Assembly (NCBI RefSeq): GCF_030499535.1
Contig: NZ_JASTLB010000001.1
Span: 2,418,001 to 2,482,000, forward strand
Reading direction: 5' to 3'
DNA: 64,000 bases
DNA from: Streptomyces sp. TG1A-8
Lineage (GTDB): Bacteria > Actinomycetota > Actinomycetes > Streptomycetales > Streptomycetaceae
Position numbers and translations under genes: made by a program. The notes under the pieces are model-generated. The model was not told where the DNA came from. It did not search any database and saw only the letters and a list, made by a program, of their open reading frames with translations. Below, piece by piece: positions 37,789 through 46,725 of the stretch. How positions within the stretch are numbered: position 1 is the first letter of the stretch; the number at the start of each line of letters is the position of its first letter.

Positions 37789-39395
37789 AGGACGGCGTCA
37801 ACGGCGTCGCCCTCGGCGTCTTCGTCTTCTTCTTCCTGGCCGTGACGGTCGTGGGCTTCCTGGCCGCCCGCTGGCGCCGGGCCGAGAACGAGCACTCCCT
37901 GGACGAGTGGGGCCTGGGCGGCCGGTCGTTCGGCACCTGGATCACCTGGTTCCTGCTCGGTGGTGACCTGTACACGGCGTACACCTTCGTGGCCGTGCCG
38001 GCGGCAATCTACGCGGCCGGCGCGTCGGGCTTCTTCGCGGTGCCGTACACGATCCTGGTGTACCCGCTGATCTTCACCTTCCTGCCCCGCCTGTGGTCGG
38101 TCTCGCACCGCCACGGCTACGTGACGACCTCCGACTTCGTGCGCGGGCGGTTCGGCTCCAAGAGCCTGTCCCTGGCGGTGGCGCTGACCGGCATCCTCGC
38201 GACCATGCCGTACATCGCGCTGCAACTGGTGGGCATCCAGTCGGTGCTGGACGTCATGGGCGTGGGCGGCGGCGAGGACACCAACTGGTTCGTGAAGGAC
38301 CTGCCGCTGCTGATCGCCTTCGGCGTGCTGGCGGCGTACACCTACTCCTCGGGCCTGCGCGCCCCCGCCCTGATCGCGTTCGTCAAGGACGCCCTGATCT
38401 ACATCGTCATCGCGGTGGCGATCATCTACATCCCGATCAAGCTGGGCGGGTTCGACGACGTCTTCGCCAAGGCGGGCGAGAAGTTCACCACGACGGGCGT
38501 GGGCGGTGTCGTGCCGGCCCCGGCGGGCCAGTGGACGTACGCCACGCTGGCGCTCGGCTCGGCCCTGGCGCTGTTCATGTACCCGCACTCGATCACCGCG
38601 ACCCTGTCGTCCAGGAGCCGTGAGGTGATCCGCCGCAACACCACGATCCTGCCGCTGTACTCCCTCATGCTGGGCCTGCTGGCGCTCCTGGGCTTCATGG
38701 CGATCGCGGCCGGGGTGAAGGTCGCCAACGGGCAGCTCGCCATCCCGCAGCTGTTCGAGAACATGTTCCCGGACTGGTTCGCGGGCGTGGCCTTCGCGGC
38801 CATCGGCATCGGCGCCCTGGTCCCCGCGGCCATCATGTCCATCGCGGCGGCCAACCTCTTCACCCGCAACATCTACAAGGACTTCATCAAGCCGGACGCG
38901 ACGGCGAAGGAGGAGACCCGGGTCTCCAAGATCGTGTCCCTGCTGGTGAAGGTCGGCGCGCTGGTCTTCGTCCTCACCATGGACAAGACGGTCGCCATCA
39001 ACTTCCAGTTGCTGGGCGGCATCTGGATCCTGCAGACCTTCCCGGCCCTGGTCGGAGGCCTGTTCACCCGCTGGTTCCACCGCTGGGCGCTGCTCGCCGG
39101 CTGGGCCGTCGGCATGGTGTACGGCACGGTCGCCGCCTACGGGGTGGCCTCGCCCACGCAGAAGCACTTCGGCGGCTCGGCGAAGGAGATCCCGGGCATC
39201 GGCGAGATCGGCTACATCGGCCTCACCGCCTTCGTCCTGAACGTCCTCGTCTCCGCGGTCCTCACCCTCGTCCTCCGGGCCGTCAAGGCCCCCGAGGGCG
39301 TCGACGAGACCAGCCCCGCCGACTACACGGCGGACTCCGGCGACCCGGGCGTCCGGTCGGAGCTTCCGCCGGTCACCGCGGGCAACGTGCACTGA
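37785..39395 (+). CDS. Sodium:solute symporter, monocarboxylate (MctP) type
   Basis: 536-residue secondary transporter with about 13 spans and the LeuT-like SSF fold (GGRSFGTWITWFLLGGDLYTAYTF; QLVGIQSVLDVMG; IGALVPAAIMSIAAANLFTRNIYKDF). It is closest in feel to MctP, which takes up lactate, pyruvate and alanine in Rhizobium; substrate unproven here. Translationally coupled to the DUF3311 gene, and ended by a strong terminator at 39414. No regulator adjacent except dasR upstream. Confidence 0.9.
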   Translation: MKDGVNGVALGVFVFFFLAVTVVGFLAARWRRAENEHSLDEWGLGGRSFGTWITWFLLGGDLYTAYTFVAVPAAIYAAGASGFFAVPYTILVYPLIFTFLPRLWSVSHRHGYVTTSDFVRGRFGSKSLSLAVALTGILATMPYIALQLVGIQSVLDVMGVGGGEDTNWFVKDLPLLIAFGVLAAYTYSSGLRAPALIAFVKDALIYIVIAVAIIYIPIKLGGFDDVFAKAGEKFTTTGVGGVVPAPAGQWTYATLALGSALALFMYPHSITATLSSRSREVIRRNTTILPLYSLMLGLLALLGFMAIAAGVKVANGQLAIPQLFENMFPDWFAGVAFAAIGIGALVPAAIMSIAAANLFTRNIYKDFIKPDATAKEETRVSKIVSLLVKVGALVFVLTMDKTVAINFQLLGGIWILQTFPALVGGLFTRWFHRWALLAGWAVGMVYGTVAAYGVASPTQKHFGGSAKEIPGIGEIGYIGLTAFVLNVLVSAVLTLVLRAVKAPEGVDETSPADYTADSGDPGVRSELPPVTAGNVH

Positions 39396-39413
39396 CCCCA
39401 CCCGAACCACCCG

Positions 39414-39452
39414 CGGCGGGCCGCCGGAAAGCAGGACACCGGCGGCCCGCCG
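39414..39452 (+). terminator. Terminator of the symporter operon
   Basis: 14-bp perfect arms (39414-39427 and 39439-39452) with an 11-nt loop, 19 bp after the symporter stop. Confidence 0.8.
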
Positions 39453-39662
39453 TCGTGTCCGCCCGCCCCGCGGCCCCCGCCATCCGGCGCGGGCGGCCGC
39501 CGGGCGCCGCGCCCGGGACACCCGGGGCCGCGTGCCCCGTCCCGTCGGCCCGGCGCGCCGCGCACGCCGCCGAACGCGCCCGGGACCCGCTCCCGCGGGC
39601 CGGCGGCATCCGCCCGCCCGCCCGCGAGCTGACCCTCTGAAGCCACCGTGACACACAAACAG

Positions 39663-39709
39663 ACACAACATCTGGGGGTGACGCGGCGCCCCGGCACTAG
39701 ATGTATGCT
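39663..39709. promoter_or_regulatory. Tandem NrdR boxes before nrdABS
   Basis: Two 16-bp sites, ACACAACATCTGGGGG (39663-39678) and GCACTAGATGTATGCT (39694-39709), each match the NrdR box acaCwAtATaTwGtgt in 10-11 positions. Their centres are exactly 31 bp apart (15 bp between), the spacing described for NrdR operators, which places them on one face of the helix. They end just before the riboswitch, consistent with overlap of the core promoter. Confidence 0.7.
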
Positions 39710-39711
39710 CA

Positions 39712-39817
39712 TGCTCGCTGTCGCCGCAGGGGAATCCGGTGTGAATCCGGAACTGTCCCGCAACGGTGTACCCGCGTGTTCCCGCACGCCCGTCCAGTCC
39801 GAGGACCTGCCGGCAGC
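39712..39817 (+). ncRNA. Cobalamin (B12) riboswitch controlling nrdABS
   Basis: Conserved core elements in order: GCAGGGGAATCCGGTGTGAA (from 39726), TCCGG..CTGTCCCGCAACGGTG, and the 3' part GTCCGAGGACCTGCCGGCAGC (39797-39817) with the B12 box pattern. It lies 137 nt before nrdA. In Streptomyces this riboswitch shuts off the oxygen-dependent class Ia reductase when B12 suffices for the class II enzyme NrdJ. Boundaries are approximate. Confidence 0.92.
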
Positions 39818-39953
39818 GCACCCGGCCGTCCGGTCCGGGTGCCCTGAGACGTCCGGGCCTCGTGGAGTGGGCCGGTGGACGCGGCGCCGTGCGCGCTCGT
39901 GCTCCCTCCTGCCCTCCGCCTGGCCCCGGCGCCGAGCGAGGGAGAGCCCCCAC

Positions 39954-42326
39954 GTGACCATCGCGCCAGCCGATCCGGCTTCAGCCACCCGGGCGACCGG
40001 GGTTCCGGTGGAGACCGACGGCCCCGGTGCCGCACTGCTGCGGACCCTGACCGAACTGACCGCCGACCTCCCCGACGCCGACCCCGGCCGGGTCGCCGCC
40101 GCCGCGCTGCGCGGCCGGTCCGCGCGGGCCGACGGGGCGGAGCTGCGCGAGCTGGCCACGGAGGTGGCCGCCGGCCTGATCCCCGAGGACCCGGCCTACT
40201 CGAAGCTGGCCGCCCGCCTGCTGACCCTCGCCATCCGCGCGGAGGCCGCCTCGCAGGGCGTCACCGGCTTCGCGCGGTCCGTCGCCGTCGGGCACCGCGA
40301 AGGCCTCATCGCCGACCGCACGGCCGCGTTCGTACGACTGCACGCGGCCCGGCTGGACGCGCTGGTCGACCCGCACGCCGACGACCGCTTCGGCTACTTC
40401 GGCCTGCGCACCCTGCACAGCCGCTACCTGCTGCGGCACCCGATCACCCGCAAGGTCGTCGAGACGCCCCAGCACTTCATGCTGCGCGTCGCCGCCGGCC
40501 TCGCCGAGGACGACACCGCGCGCTCCGTCGACGAGGTCGCCGCGCTCTACACGCTCATGAGCCGCCTCGACTACCTCCCCTCCTCCCCCACGCTCTTCAA
40601 CTCCGGCACCCGGCACCCCCAGATGTCGTCCTGCTACCTCCTGGACTCCCCGCTGGACCGGCTGGACTCCCTCTACGACCGGTACCACCAGGTCGCCCGG
40701 CTCTCCAAGCACGCCGGCGGCATCGGACTGTCCTACTCCCGCATCCGCTCGCGCGGTTCGCTGATCCGCGGCACCAACGGGCACTCCAACGGCATCGTCC
40801 CGTTCCTGAAGACCCTGGACGCCTCGGTGGCCGCCGTGAACCAGGGCGGCCGGCGCAAGGGCGCCGCCGCGGTGTACCTGGAGACCTGGCACTCCGACAT
40901 CGAGGAGTTCCTGGAGCTGCGCGACAACACCGGTGAGGACGCCCGCCGCACGCACAACCTGAACCTCGCGCACTGGGTCCCCGACGAGTTCATGCGCCGG
41001 GTCGGCGCCGACGCGCCGTGGTCGCTGTTCTCCCCCTCGGACGTGCCGGAACTGGTGGACCTGTGGGGCGAGGAGTTCGACGCCGCCTACCGCGCCGCCG
41101 AGCGCGCGGGCCTCGCGAGGAAGACCCTCCCGGCCCGCGACCTGTACGGCCGCATGATGCGCACCCTGGCGCAGACCGGCAACGGCTGGATGACCTTCAA
41201 GGACGCCGCCAACCGCACCGCCAACCAGACCGCCGAGTCGGGCCACGTCGTCCACTCCTCCAACCTGTGCACCGAGATCCTGGAGGTCACGGACGACGGG
41301 GAGACGGCGGTCTGCAACCTGGGGTCCGTGAACCTGGGCGCCTTCGTCACCGGCGACGGCATCGACTGGGAGCGGCTGGACGAGACGGTCCGCACGGCGG
41401 TCACCTTCCTGGACCGCGTCATCGACGTCAACTTCTACCCGACCGAGCAGGCGGGCCGCTCCAACGCCAGGTGGCGCCCGGTGGGCCTGGGCGTGATGGG
41501 CCTGCAGGACGTCTTCTTCAAGCTGCGCCTGCCCTTCGACTCCCCCGGGGCCAGGGCCCTGTCGACGCGGATCGCCGAGCGGATCATGCTCGCCGCGTAC
41601 GAGGCCTCCGCCGACCTCGCCGAGCGCGGCGGCCCGCTGCCGGCCTGGGAGAAGACCCGTACGGCCCGGGGCGTCCTGCACCCCGACCACTACGGCGTCG
41701 CGTTCGCCTGGCCCGAGCGCTGGGCCGCGCTGCGCGAGCGGATCGCCTCGGTCGGCCTGCGCAACTCCCTGCTCCTGGCCATCGCGCCGACCGCCACCAT
41801 CGCCTCCATCGCGGGGGTCTACGAGTGCATCGAGCCGCAGGTCTCCAACCTGTTCAAGCGCGAGACGCTGTCCGGTGAGTTCCTCCAGGTCAACTCGTAC
41901 CTCGTGCAGGACCTCAAGGATCTGGGCGTGTGGGACGCGCACACCCGTGAGGCGCTGCGCGACTCGGGCGGCTCGGTGCAGGACCTCGCCCGGATCCCCG
42001 AGGACGTGCGCCGGCTGTACCGCACGGCGTGGGAGATCCCGCAGCGCGGCCTGATCGACATGGCCGCGGCCCGCACGCCGTTCCTGGACCAGGCCCAGTC
42101 CCTGAACCTGTTCCTGGAGACGCCGACCATCGGCAAGCTCTCCTCGATGTACGCCTACGCCTGGAAGTCGGGCCTGAAGACGACGTACTACCTGCGCTCG
42201 CGCCCGGCGACGCGGATCGCCCGTGCGGCCCGGGCGCAGGCCGCCGCCCCCGCCCGGCCGGCGGCCGACCCCGAGGCCGTCGTCTGCTCCCTGGAAAACC
42301 CCGAGTCCTGCGAGGCCTGCCAGTGA
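39954..42326 (+). CDS. nrdA: Class Ia ribonucleotide reductase, alpha subunit
   Basis: 790-residue catalytic subunit reducing ribonucleotides to deoxyribonucleotides. Recognisable parts: SPTLFNSGTRHPQMSSCYLLD with the first active-site Cys, the NLCTEILEV loop carrying the thiyl Cys and Glu, NLGSVNLGAF, APTATIASIAG and the C-terminal redox pair CEACQ. No clear N-terminal ATP-cone motif, so overall activity control may be weak. GTG at 39954 behind GGGAGAG. Controlled by NrdR boxes and the B12 riboswitch; its stop overlaps nrdB. Confidence 0.95.
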   Translation: MTIAPADPASATRATGVPVETDGPGAALLRTLTELTADLPDADPGRVAAAALRGRSARADGAELRELATEVAAGLIPEDPAYSKLAARLLTLAIRAEAASQGVTGFARSVAVGHREGLIADRTAAFVRLHAARLDALVDPHADDRFGYFGLRTLHSRYLLRHPITRKVVETPQHFMLRVAAGLAEDDTARSVDEVAALYTLMSRLDYLPSSPTLFNSGTRHPQMSSCYLLDSPLDRLDSLYDRYHQVARLSKHAGGIGLSYSRIRSRGSLIRGTNGHSNGIVPFLKTLDASVAAVNQGGRRKGAAAVYLETWHSDIEEFLELRDNTGEDARRTHNLNLAHWVPDEFMRRVGADAPWSLFSPSDVPELVDLWGEEFDAAYRAAERAGLARKTLPARDLYGRMMRTLAQTGNGWMTFKDAANRTANQTAESGHVVHSSNLCTEILEVTDDGETAVCNLGSVNLGAFVTGDGIDWERLDETVRTAVTFLDRVIDVNFYPTEQAGRSNARWRPVGLGVMGLQDVFFKLRLPFDSPGARALSTRIAERIMLAAYEASADLAERGGPLPAWEKTRTARGVLHPDHYGVAFAWPERWAALRERIASVGLRNSLLLAIAPTATIASIAGVYECIEPQVSNLFKRETLSGEFLQVNSYLVQDLKDLGVWDAHTREALRDSGGSVQDLARIPEDVRRLYRTAWEIPQRGLIDMAAARTPFLDQAQSLNLFLETPTIGKLSSMYAYAWKSGLKTTYYLRSRPATRIARAARAQAAAPARPAADPEAVVCSLENPESCEACQ

Positions 42327-43339
42327 CGACCACCCGTACCGCCCGCCTGCTCGACCCGGGCTTCGAACTGACCCTGCGCCCGATGCGCTACCCGGACTTC
42401 TACGAGCGCTACCGGGACGCCATCAAGAACACCTGGACCGTCGAGGAGGTCGACCTCCACTCGGACGTCGCCGACCTCGCCCGGCTGACGCCGGCCGAGC
42501 AGCACCTGATCGGCCGCCTGGTGGCCTTCTTCGCGACGGGCGACTCGATCGTCGCGAACAACCTGGTGCTGACCCTCTACAAGCACATCAACTCCCCGGA
42601 GGCGCGCCTGTACCTGTCGCGCCAGCTGTTCGAGGAGGCCGTGCACGTCCAGTTCTACCTGACGCTGCTGGACACCTACCTGCCCGACCCGGACGACCGC
42701 GCCGCCGCCTTCGCGGCCGTCGAGAACATCCCGTCGATCCGCGAGAAGGCCGGGTTCTGCTTCCGGTGGATCAACGAGGTCGAGAAGCTGGAACGCCTGG
42801 AGACGAAGGCGGACCGGCGCCGCTTCCTGCTGAACCTGATCTGCTTCGCGGCGTGCATCGAGGGGTTGTTCTTCTACGGCGCCTTCGCGTACGTCTACTG
42901 GTTCCGCAGCCGGGGCCTGCTGCACGGTCTGGCCACGGGCACCAACTGGGTGTTCCGCGACGAGACCATGCACATGTCCTTCGCCTTCGACGTGGTCGAC
43001 ACTGTCCGCAAGGAGGAGCCGGACCTCTTCGACGACCGGCTCCGGCAGCAGGTCACCGACATGCTCCGGGAGGCCGTCGAGGCCGAGCTGCGGTTCGCGC
43101 GCGACCTGTGCGGTGACGGCCTGCCGGGCATGAACACCGAGTCGATGCGGCAGTACCTGGAGTGCGTCGCCGACCAGCGCCTCACGCGCCTGGGCTTCGC
43201 CCCGGTGTACGGCTCGGAGAACCCGTTCGCCTTCATGGAGCTGCAGGGCGTTCAGGAGCTGACCAACTTTTTCGAGCGGCGTCCCTCGGCGTACCAGGTG
43301 GCGGTGGAGGGCACCGTCGACCTGGACGAGGACTTCTGA
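42323..43339 (+). CDS. nrdB: Class Ia ribonucleotide reductase, beta subunit
   Basis: 338 residues; di-iron, tyrosyl-radical subunit paired with NrdA. The metal and radical site is readable: Asp in FFATGDSIVANN, E-x-x-H-x-x-x-Y in EEAVHVQFY (Tyr radical), Glu in ACIEGLFFYGAFAY, and the E-x-x-H of DETMHMSFAFD. Start GTG at 42323 overlaps the nrdA stop. Its 3' 88 bp overlap a small membrane-protein gene on the other strand. Confidence 0.95.
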   Translation: MTTTRTARLLDPGFELTLRPMRYPDFYERYRDAIKNTWTVEEVDLHSDVADLARLTPAEQHLIGRLVAFFATGDSIVANNLVLTLYKHINSPEARLYLSRQLFEEAVHVQFYLTLLDTYLPDPDDRAAAFAAVENIPSIREKAGFCFRWINEVEKLERLETKADRRRFLLNLICFAACIEGLFFYGAFAYVYWFRSRGLLHGLATGTNWVFRDETMHMSFAFDVVDTVRKEEPDLFDDRLRQQVTDMLREAVEAELRFARDLCGDGLPGMNTESMRQYLECVADQRLTRLGFAPVYGSENPFAFMELQGVQELTNFFERRPSAYQVAVEGTVDLDEDF

Positions 43340-43506
43340 TCCCCACCGCCTTCGGGTGATGCCGCCCGGGCCTCCTGGGCCTCCCTTATCCGCCGGTCCA
43401 CGCGCCTGTCGCGCAGGGCACCGAGCACGGACGGGAGGGCCAGGAGGACCAGGATGCCGAACGTGACGAGCATGCCGATCAGGCCTTCGATCTGGTTTCC
43501 GTTCAT
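43252..43506 (-). CDS. Small single-span membrane protein, unknown
   Basis: 84 residues from ATG at 43506: MNGNQIEGLIGMLVTFGILV and following residues form one hydrophobic span, then a basic cytoplasmic helix (RDRRVDRRIREAQEARAA). The last 29 codons lie antisense to nrdB and look less like normal coding, so the reading frame may have lost an earlier stop. The RBS is weak. Conserved between nrdB and nrdS in Streptomyces only as a vague memory. Confidence 0.5.
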   Translation of the reverse strand: MNGNQIEGLIGMLVTFGILVLLALPSVLGALRDRRVDRRIREAQEARAASPEGGGDQKSSSRSTVPSTATWYAEGRRSKKLVSS

Positions 43507-43573
43507 GGACACCACTGTCGCGCCGGACGGTCCTGTCCGGGAGTGGCAGGACTGCCGTACCACCTCGATTTAC

Positions 43574-43597
43574 TGCCAGTGGTGCGGCACACTGGCA
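43574..43597. promoter_or_regulatory. Inverted repeat adjoining the nrdS start codon
   Basis: TGCCAGTG (43574-43581) and CACTGGCA (43590-43597) are perfect 8-bp arms around an 8-bp spacer, ending 2 bp before the ATG. No ribosome site fits, so it is either an operator on a promoter of a leaderless mRNA or an RNA hairpin that blocks translation. Confidence 0.6.
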
Positions 43598-43599
43598 GC

Positions 43600-44562
43600 A
43601 TGCTGAAGAACGTGGCCGCCGTGCTGCTGGACGGAGCGCACCCCTTCGAACTGGGCGTGGTCTGCGAGGTGTTCGGGATCGACCGCAGCGACGAGGGCCT
43701 GCCGGTGTACGACTTCGCCGTGGTCTCCGCCGAGGGCCCCGCCCTGGGCACCCACTGCGGGTTCACGGTGTCGACGCCGTACGGCCTGGAACGGCTGGAG
43801 GAGGCCGACCTGATAGCCGTGCCGGCCGGCGACGGTTACGCGGAGCGGGAGTACCCCGAGGAGCTGCTGGACGCCCTGCGGCGGGCCGTCGACCGCGGTG
43901 CCCGGGTGCTCAGCGTCTGCTCCGGGGTGTTCGTGCTGGCCGCCGCCGGGCTGCTGGACGGGCGGCGGTGCGCGGTGCACTGGCACCACGTCGAGCAGCT
44001 CGCCCGGCGCCATCCGCGGCTGACCGTCGAGCCGGACGTGCTCTACGTCGACGCGGACCCGGTGATCACCTCCGCCGGCACCGCGGCCGGCATCGACGCC
44101 TGCCTGCACCTGGTCCGCAAGGAACAGGGCCCGGAGGTCGCCAACAAGATCGCCCGGCGGATGGTGGTGCCGCCGCACCGGGACGGCGGCCAGGCGCAGT
44201 ACGTCGAACGGCCGCTGCCGAGGGCGTCCTGCGACACCGTGGGAGAGGTGCTGGTGTGGATGGAGGAGCACCTGGACCAGGAGGTCACCGTCGAACAGCT
44301 CGCCGCCCGCGCCCACATGGCGCCGCGCACCTTCGCGCGCCGCTTCCAGCAGGAGACCGGAACCACGCCGTACCGCTGGATCCTGCGCCAGCGGGTGCTG
44401 CTGGCGCAGGAGCTGCTGGAGGGCACCGACGAGACCATGGACGCGATCGCCGCGCGCACCGGGTTCGGCACCGCGGCCGCGCTGCGCCACCAGTTCGTCC
44501 GCGCGCTGGGCACCACCCCGAACGGCTACCGGCGCGCGTTCCGCGGCCCCCGGGCCGCCTGA
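43600..44562 (+). CDS. nrdS: AraC/GlxA-family regulator NrdS
   Basis: 320 residues: a DJ-1/PfpI-like (GATase1) domain (ELGVVCEVFGIDRSD; nucleophile-elbow-like VLSVCSGVFVLAAAGLLDGRRC near residue 110) and a C-terminal AraC double helix-turn-helix (TVEQLAARAHMAPRTFARRFQQETGTTPYRWI; DAIAARTGFGTAAALRHQFV). Third gene of the nrdABS group. In S. coelicolor its deletion has little effect on nrdAB. ATG at 43600 lacks an RBS and sits against an inverted repeat. Confidence 0.9.
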   Translation: MLKNVAAVLLDGAHPFELGVVCEVFGIDRSDEGLPVYDFAVVSAEGPALGTHCGFTVSTPYGLERLEEADLIAVPAGDGYAEREYPEELLDALRRAVDRGARVLSVCSGVFVLAAAGLLDGRRCAVHWHHVEQLARRHPRLTVEPDVLYVDADPVITSAGTAAGIDACLHLVRKEQGPEVANKIARRMVVPPHRDGGQAQYVERPLPRASCDTVGEVLVWMEEHLDQEVTVEQLAARAHMAPRTFARRFQQETGTTPYRWILRQRVLLAQELLEGTDETMDAIAARTGFGTAAALRHQFVRALGTTPNGYRRAFRGPRAA

Positions 44563-44758
44563 GCGCGCGCCGGTGCCGGCGGGCCCCGCCCACCGGAGCA
44601 CGGGCTTCAGCACCAGCCCGTGCGGGGAAGCGTGCACGAGCGCTCCCCCCTCGGCCGCAGGGCGGCGCGCACCCCTCCGTGCCGGACGCGCGCCGTCGCG
44701 TGTCCCCGCGCCCGTCTCGTTCGGCACCACAACCGGTCGCCGTGGGAACGGAGATGAA

Positions 44759-44794
44759 CGGCGCCCCACCGGGAGGGATCCCGGCGGGGCGCCG
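44759..44794 (-). terminator. Terminator of the peptide deformylase gene
   Basis: 16-bp stem with one mismatch, arms 44759-44774 and 44779-44794, 44 bp beyond the def stop. Confidence 0.7.
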
Positions 44795-44837
44795 CGGGCC
44801 GGCACCGGAGCGCGTCGTGACCGCTCCGGCGCGGGTC

Positions 44838-45488
44838 TCAGTCGTTCGGGACCACGGGGTAGCGCGGCTCGTTCTCGGCCATCTGCCGCAGGGCGTCCTT
44901 GCGTTCGCGCTTGGACAGGCGGTCGATGTAGAGGTGTCCGTACAGGTGGTCCGTCTCGTGCTGCAGGCAGCGGGCGAAGTAACCGGTGCCGCGGACCCTG
45001 ATCGGGTTGCCCTTCTCGTCCTGGCCGGTCACCTCGGCGTAGTCCGGGCGCGCGAGCGGTGCGTACGCCGTCGGCACGGACAGGCAGCCCTCGTTGCTGT
45101 CGTCCAGCCGGCGCCTGTCGGCGGGCAGTTCGACCAGCCTGGGGTTGCAGACCACGCCGACGTGCCGGACGCCCTCGTCGTCGGGGCAGTCGTAGACGAA
45201 GACCTTCAGGTCGACCCCGATCTGGTTGGCGGCCAGGCCCACGCCCTCGGCGGTGCGCTGGCTGGCGAACATGTCCGCGACCAGCCGGTCCAGTTCCTCG
45301 CCGAACTCGGTGACGTCCTCGCACTCCTTGTGCAGGACCGGGTTGCCGACGACCGTGATCGGCCGCGAGGTGCCGCGCTCGCGCCAGGCCTTCTCGCGCT
45401 CCTCGCAGTCCTCCGTGTCGACGACGTAGCCCTCGTCGTCGACGGGGAGCACGCCCGCGTGCTGCTGATCGGTGTCCTGCTGCGCCAT
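44838..45488 (-). CDS. def: Peptide deformylase
   Basis: 216-residue metalloenzyme removing the formyl group from nascent proteins. All three signature motifs are present: [17 protein letters not shown] (metal Cys) and QHETDHLYG (metal His pair and catalytic Glu). A 40-residue acidic N-terminal extension ([18 protein letters not shown]) is longer than in E. coli Def and typical of one Streptomyces paralog. ATG at 45488. Single gene. Confidence 0.95.
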   Translation of the reverse strand: MAQQDTDQQHAGVLPVDDEGYVVDTEDCEEREKAWRERGTSRPITVVGNPVLHKECEDVTEFGEELDRLVADMFASQRTAEGVGLAANQIGVDLKVFVYDCPDDEGVRHVGVVCNPRLVELPADRRRLDDSNEGCLSVPTAYAPLARPDYAEVTGQDEKGNPIRVRGTGYFARCLQHETDHLYGHLYIDRLSKRERKDALRQMAENEPRYPVVPND

Positions 45489-45612
45489 GACCGACGTATG
45501 CCTTCCTCAGAACCGGGTGATGATGCTGCTACAGCCTACGGGTGCCGCGGCCCCGAGGGGGCGCGGGGAACCGCACGACCGGCCGCGCGGGAGCCACGGC
45601 GGCGAGCGGGCC

Positions 45613-46725
45613 TCAGCAGACCTCCTCCAGGTCCCGCCAGTCCCGGGAGTCCGGACTGTCCGCGACCCACCCGTCCAGCAGCTCCCGGACCAGCGAGGCC
45701 GGCGCCGCCACCCCGCACTCCCGCTCCGGCACCCACAGCTGCCCGTCCGTGCGGTGGCCCAGCGGCCCGGGGTGTCCCGGCTCGCTGTGGTCGTGCGGGT
45801 CCAGGTGCACGCCGTCGCCCTCGTCGGACGGCATGCGCGACTCGGAGCACATCCGGCACAGCAGCCGCACGGAAGAGGACCAGTCCTCCGCGGCGAACCC
45901 CGCGTCGGAGGCGAGCTGTTCCAGGGCGTCCCGGTCGGCCTCGGTGGCCGCCTCCAGCAGCACCACCCAGGTGGGCACGGGTGAGGGGGCCCATAGCTCG
46001 ATCTCGTCGAAGACCGGGAAGGCGTGCCCGTCGGACGTCGTGCGCTCACCGTGCGGGACCCCGTCGTGCAGCACGACCTCGCCCCAGCGCCGCCCGGACG
46101 AGGGCAGCGGGATGGACAGCACCTCGATCCGCGCCGGGTCCAGCCGGCGGCCCCACACGACCTCGGCCTCCCCCTCCGGGGACAGCCGTACGGCCGCGCT
46201 GCCCAGCTCCATGCCGAGCGGCTCGCCGGAGGCGGCGCCCGTCCCGGCCCGGGGCCGGCAGGCGCCGCCGGGCACCCTCAGCCCGTAGGCCTGCCAGGCG
46301 CGGCGGGCCAGCGGCCAGTCCTGCAGGGCGGTGGCGGCGATGCCGACGTTCCACCAGTCGGGGGCGCCGGTCCCCCGGTCGAGGAGGGCCACGGCGCGCA
46401 GTCCGGCGGCGCGGGCCTGCTCCCAGTCGTGCCGGAACTTGTGCAGCAGGGCGAGGTTGAACCAGGACTCCGCCAGCCAGGGTTCCAGGTCGGCGGCGCG
46501 GGTCAGCAGTTCGCCCGCGTCCTCGTACCGGCCGTCGCCGATGAGCGTGAACGCGCGGTCCGTGGCCTGCCGCCAGGAGGCGGAGGGCCGGTGCCGTCCC
46601 TTGCCGAAGATCCTCACGATTCCCGCCTGCCAGTTCCAGTTCCGCACAGTGGGCTGGCCTGTGCCCCCGGACACCCTCTCCCTGGCATCCAACCACGTAC
46701 GCCAGGACGGGCGCTCATTACCCAT
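45613..46725 (-). CDS. TPR-containing protein, unknown function
   Basis: 370 residues. Residues 55-145 hold two to three tetratricopeptide-like repeats (ATDRAFTLIGDGRYEDAGELLTRAADLEPW, AESWFNLALLHKFRHDWEQARAAG, PDWWNVGIAATALQDWPLARRAW); the remainder has an unrecognised acidic domain with CRMC and a final Cys. Suggests a protein-protein interaction adaptor. Conserved in Streptomyces. ATG at 46725. No partner gene adjacent. Confidence 0.82.
   Translation of the reverse strand: MGNERPSWRTWLDARERVSGGTGQPTVRNWNWQAGIVRIFGKGRHRPSASWRQATDRAFTLIGDGRYEDAGELLTRAADLEPWLAESWFNLALLHKFRHDWEQARAAGLRAVALLDRGTGAPDWWNVGIAATALQDWPLARRAWQAYGLRVPGGACRPRAGTGAASGEPLGMELGSAAVRLSPEGEAEVVWGRRLDPARIEVLSIPLPSSGRRWGEVVLHDGVPHGERTTSDGHAFPVFDEIELWAPSPVPTWVVLLEAATEADRDALEQLASDAGFAAEDWSSSVRLLCRMCSESRMPSDEGDGVHLDPHDHSEPGHPGPLGHRTDGQLWVPERECGVAAPASLVRELLDGWVADSPDSRDWRDLEEVC

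Noticed and set aside
39648..39953. In-frame extension of nrdA upstream to 39648
   Set aside because: It would translate the riboswitch. The GTG at 39954 has a ribosome site and the usual NrdA N-terminus.
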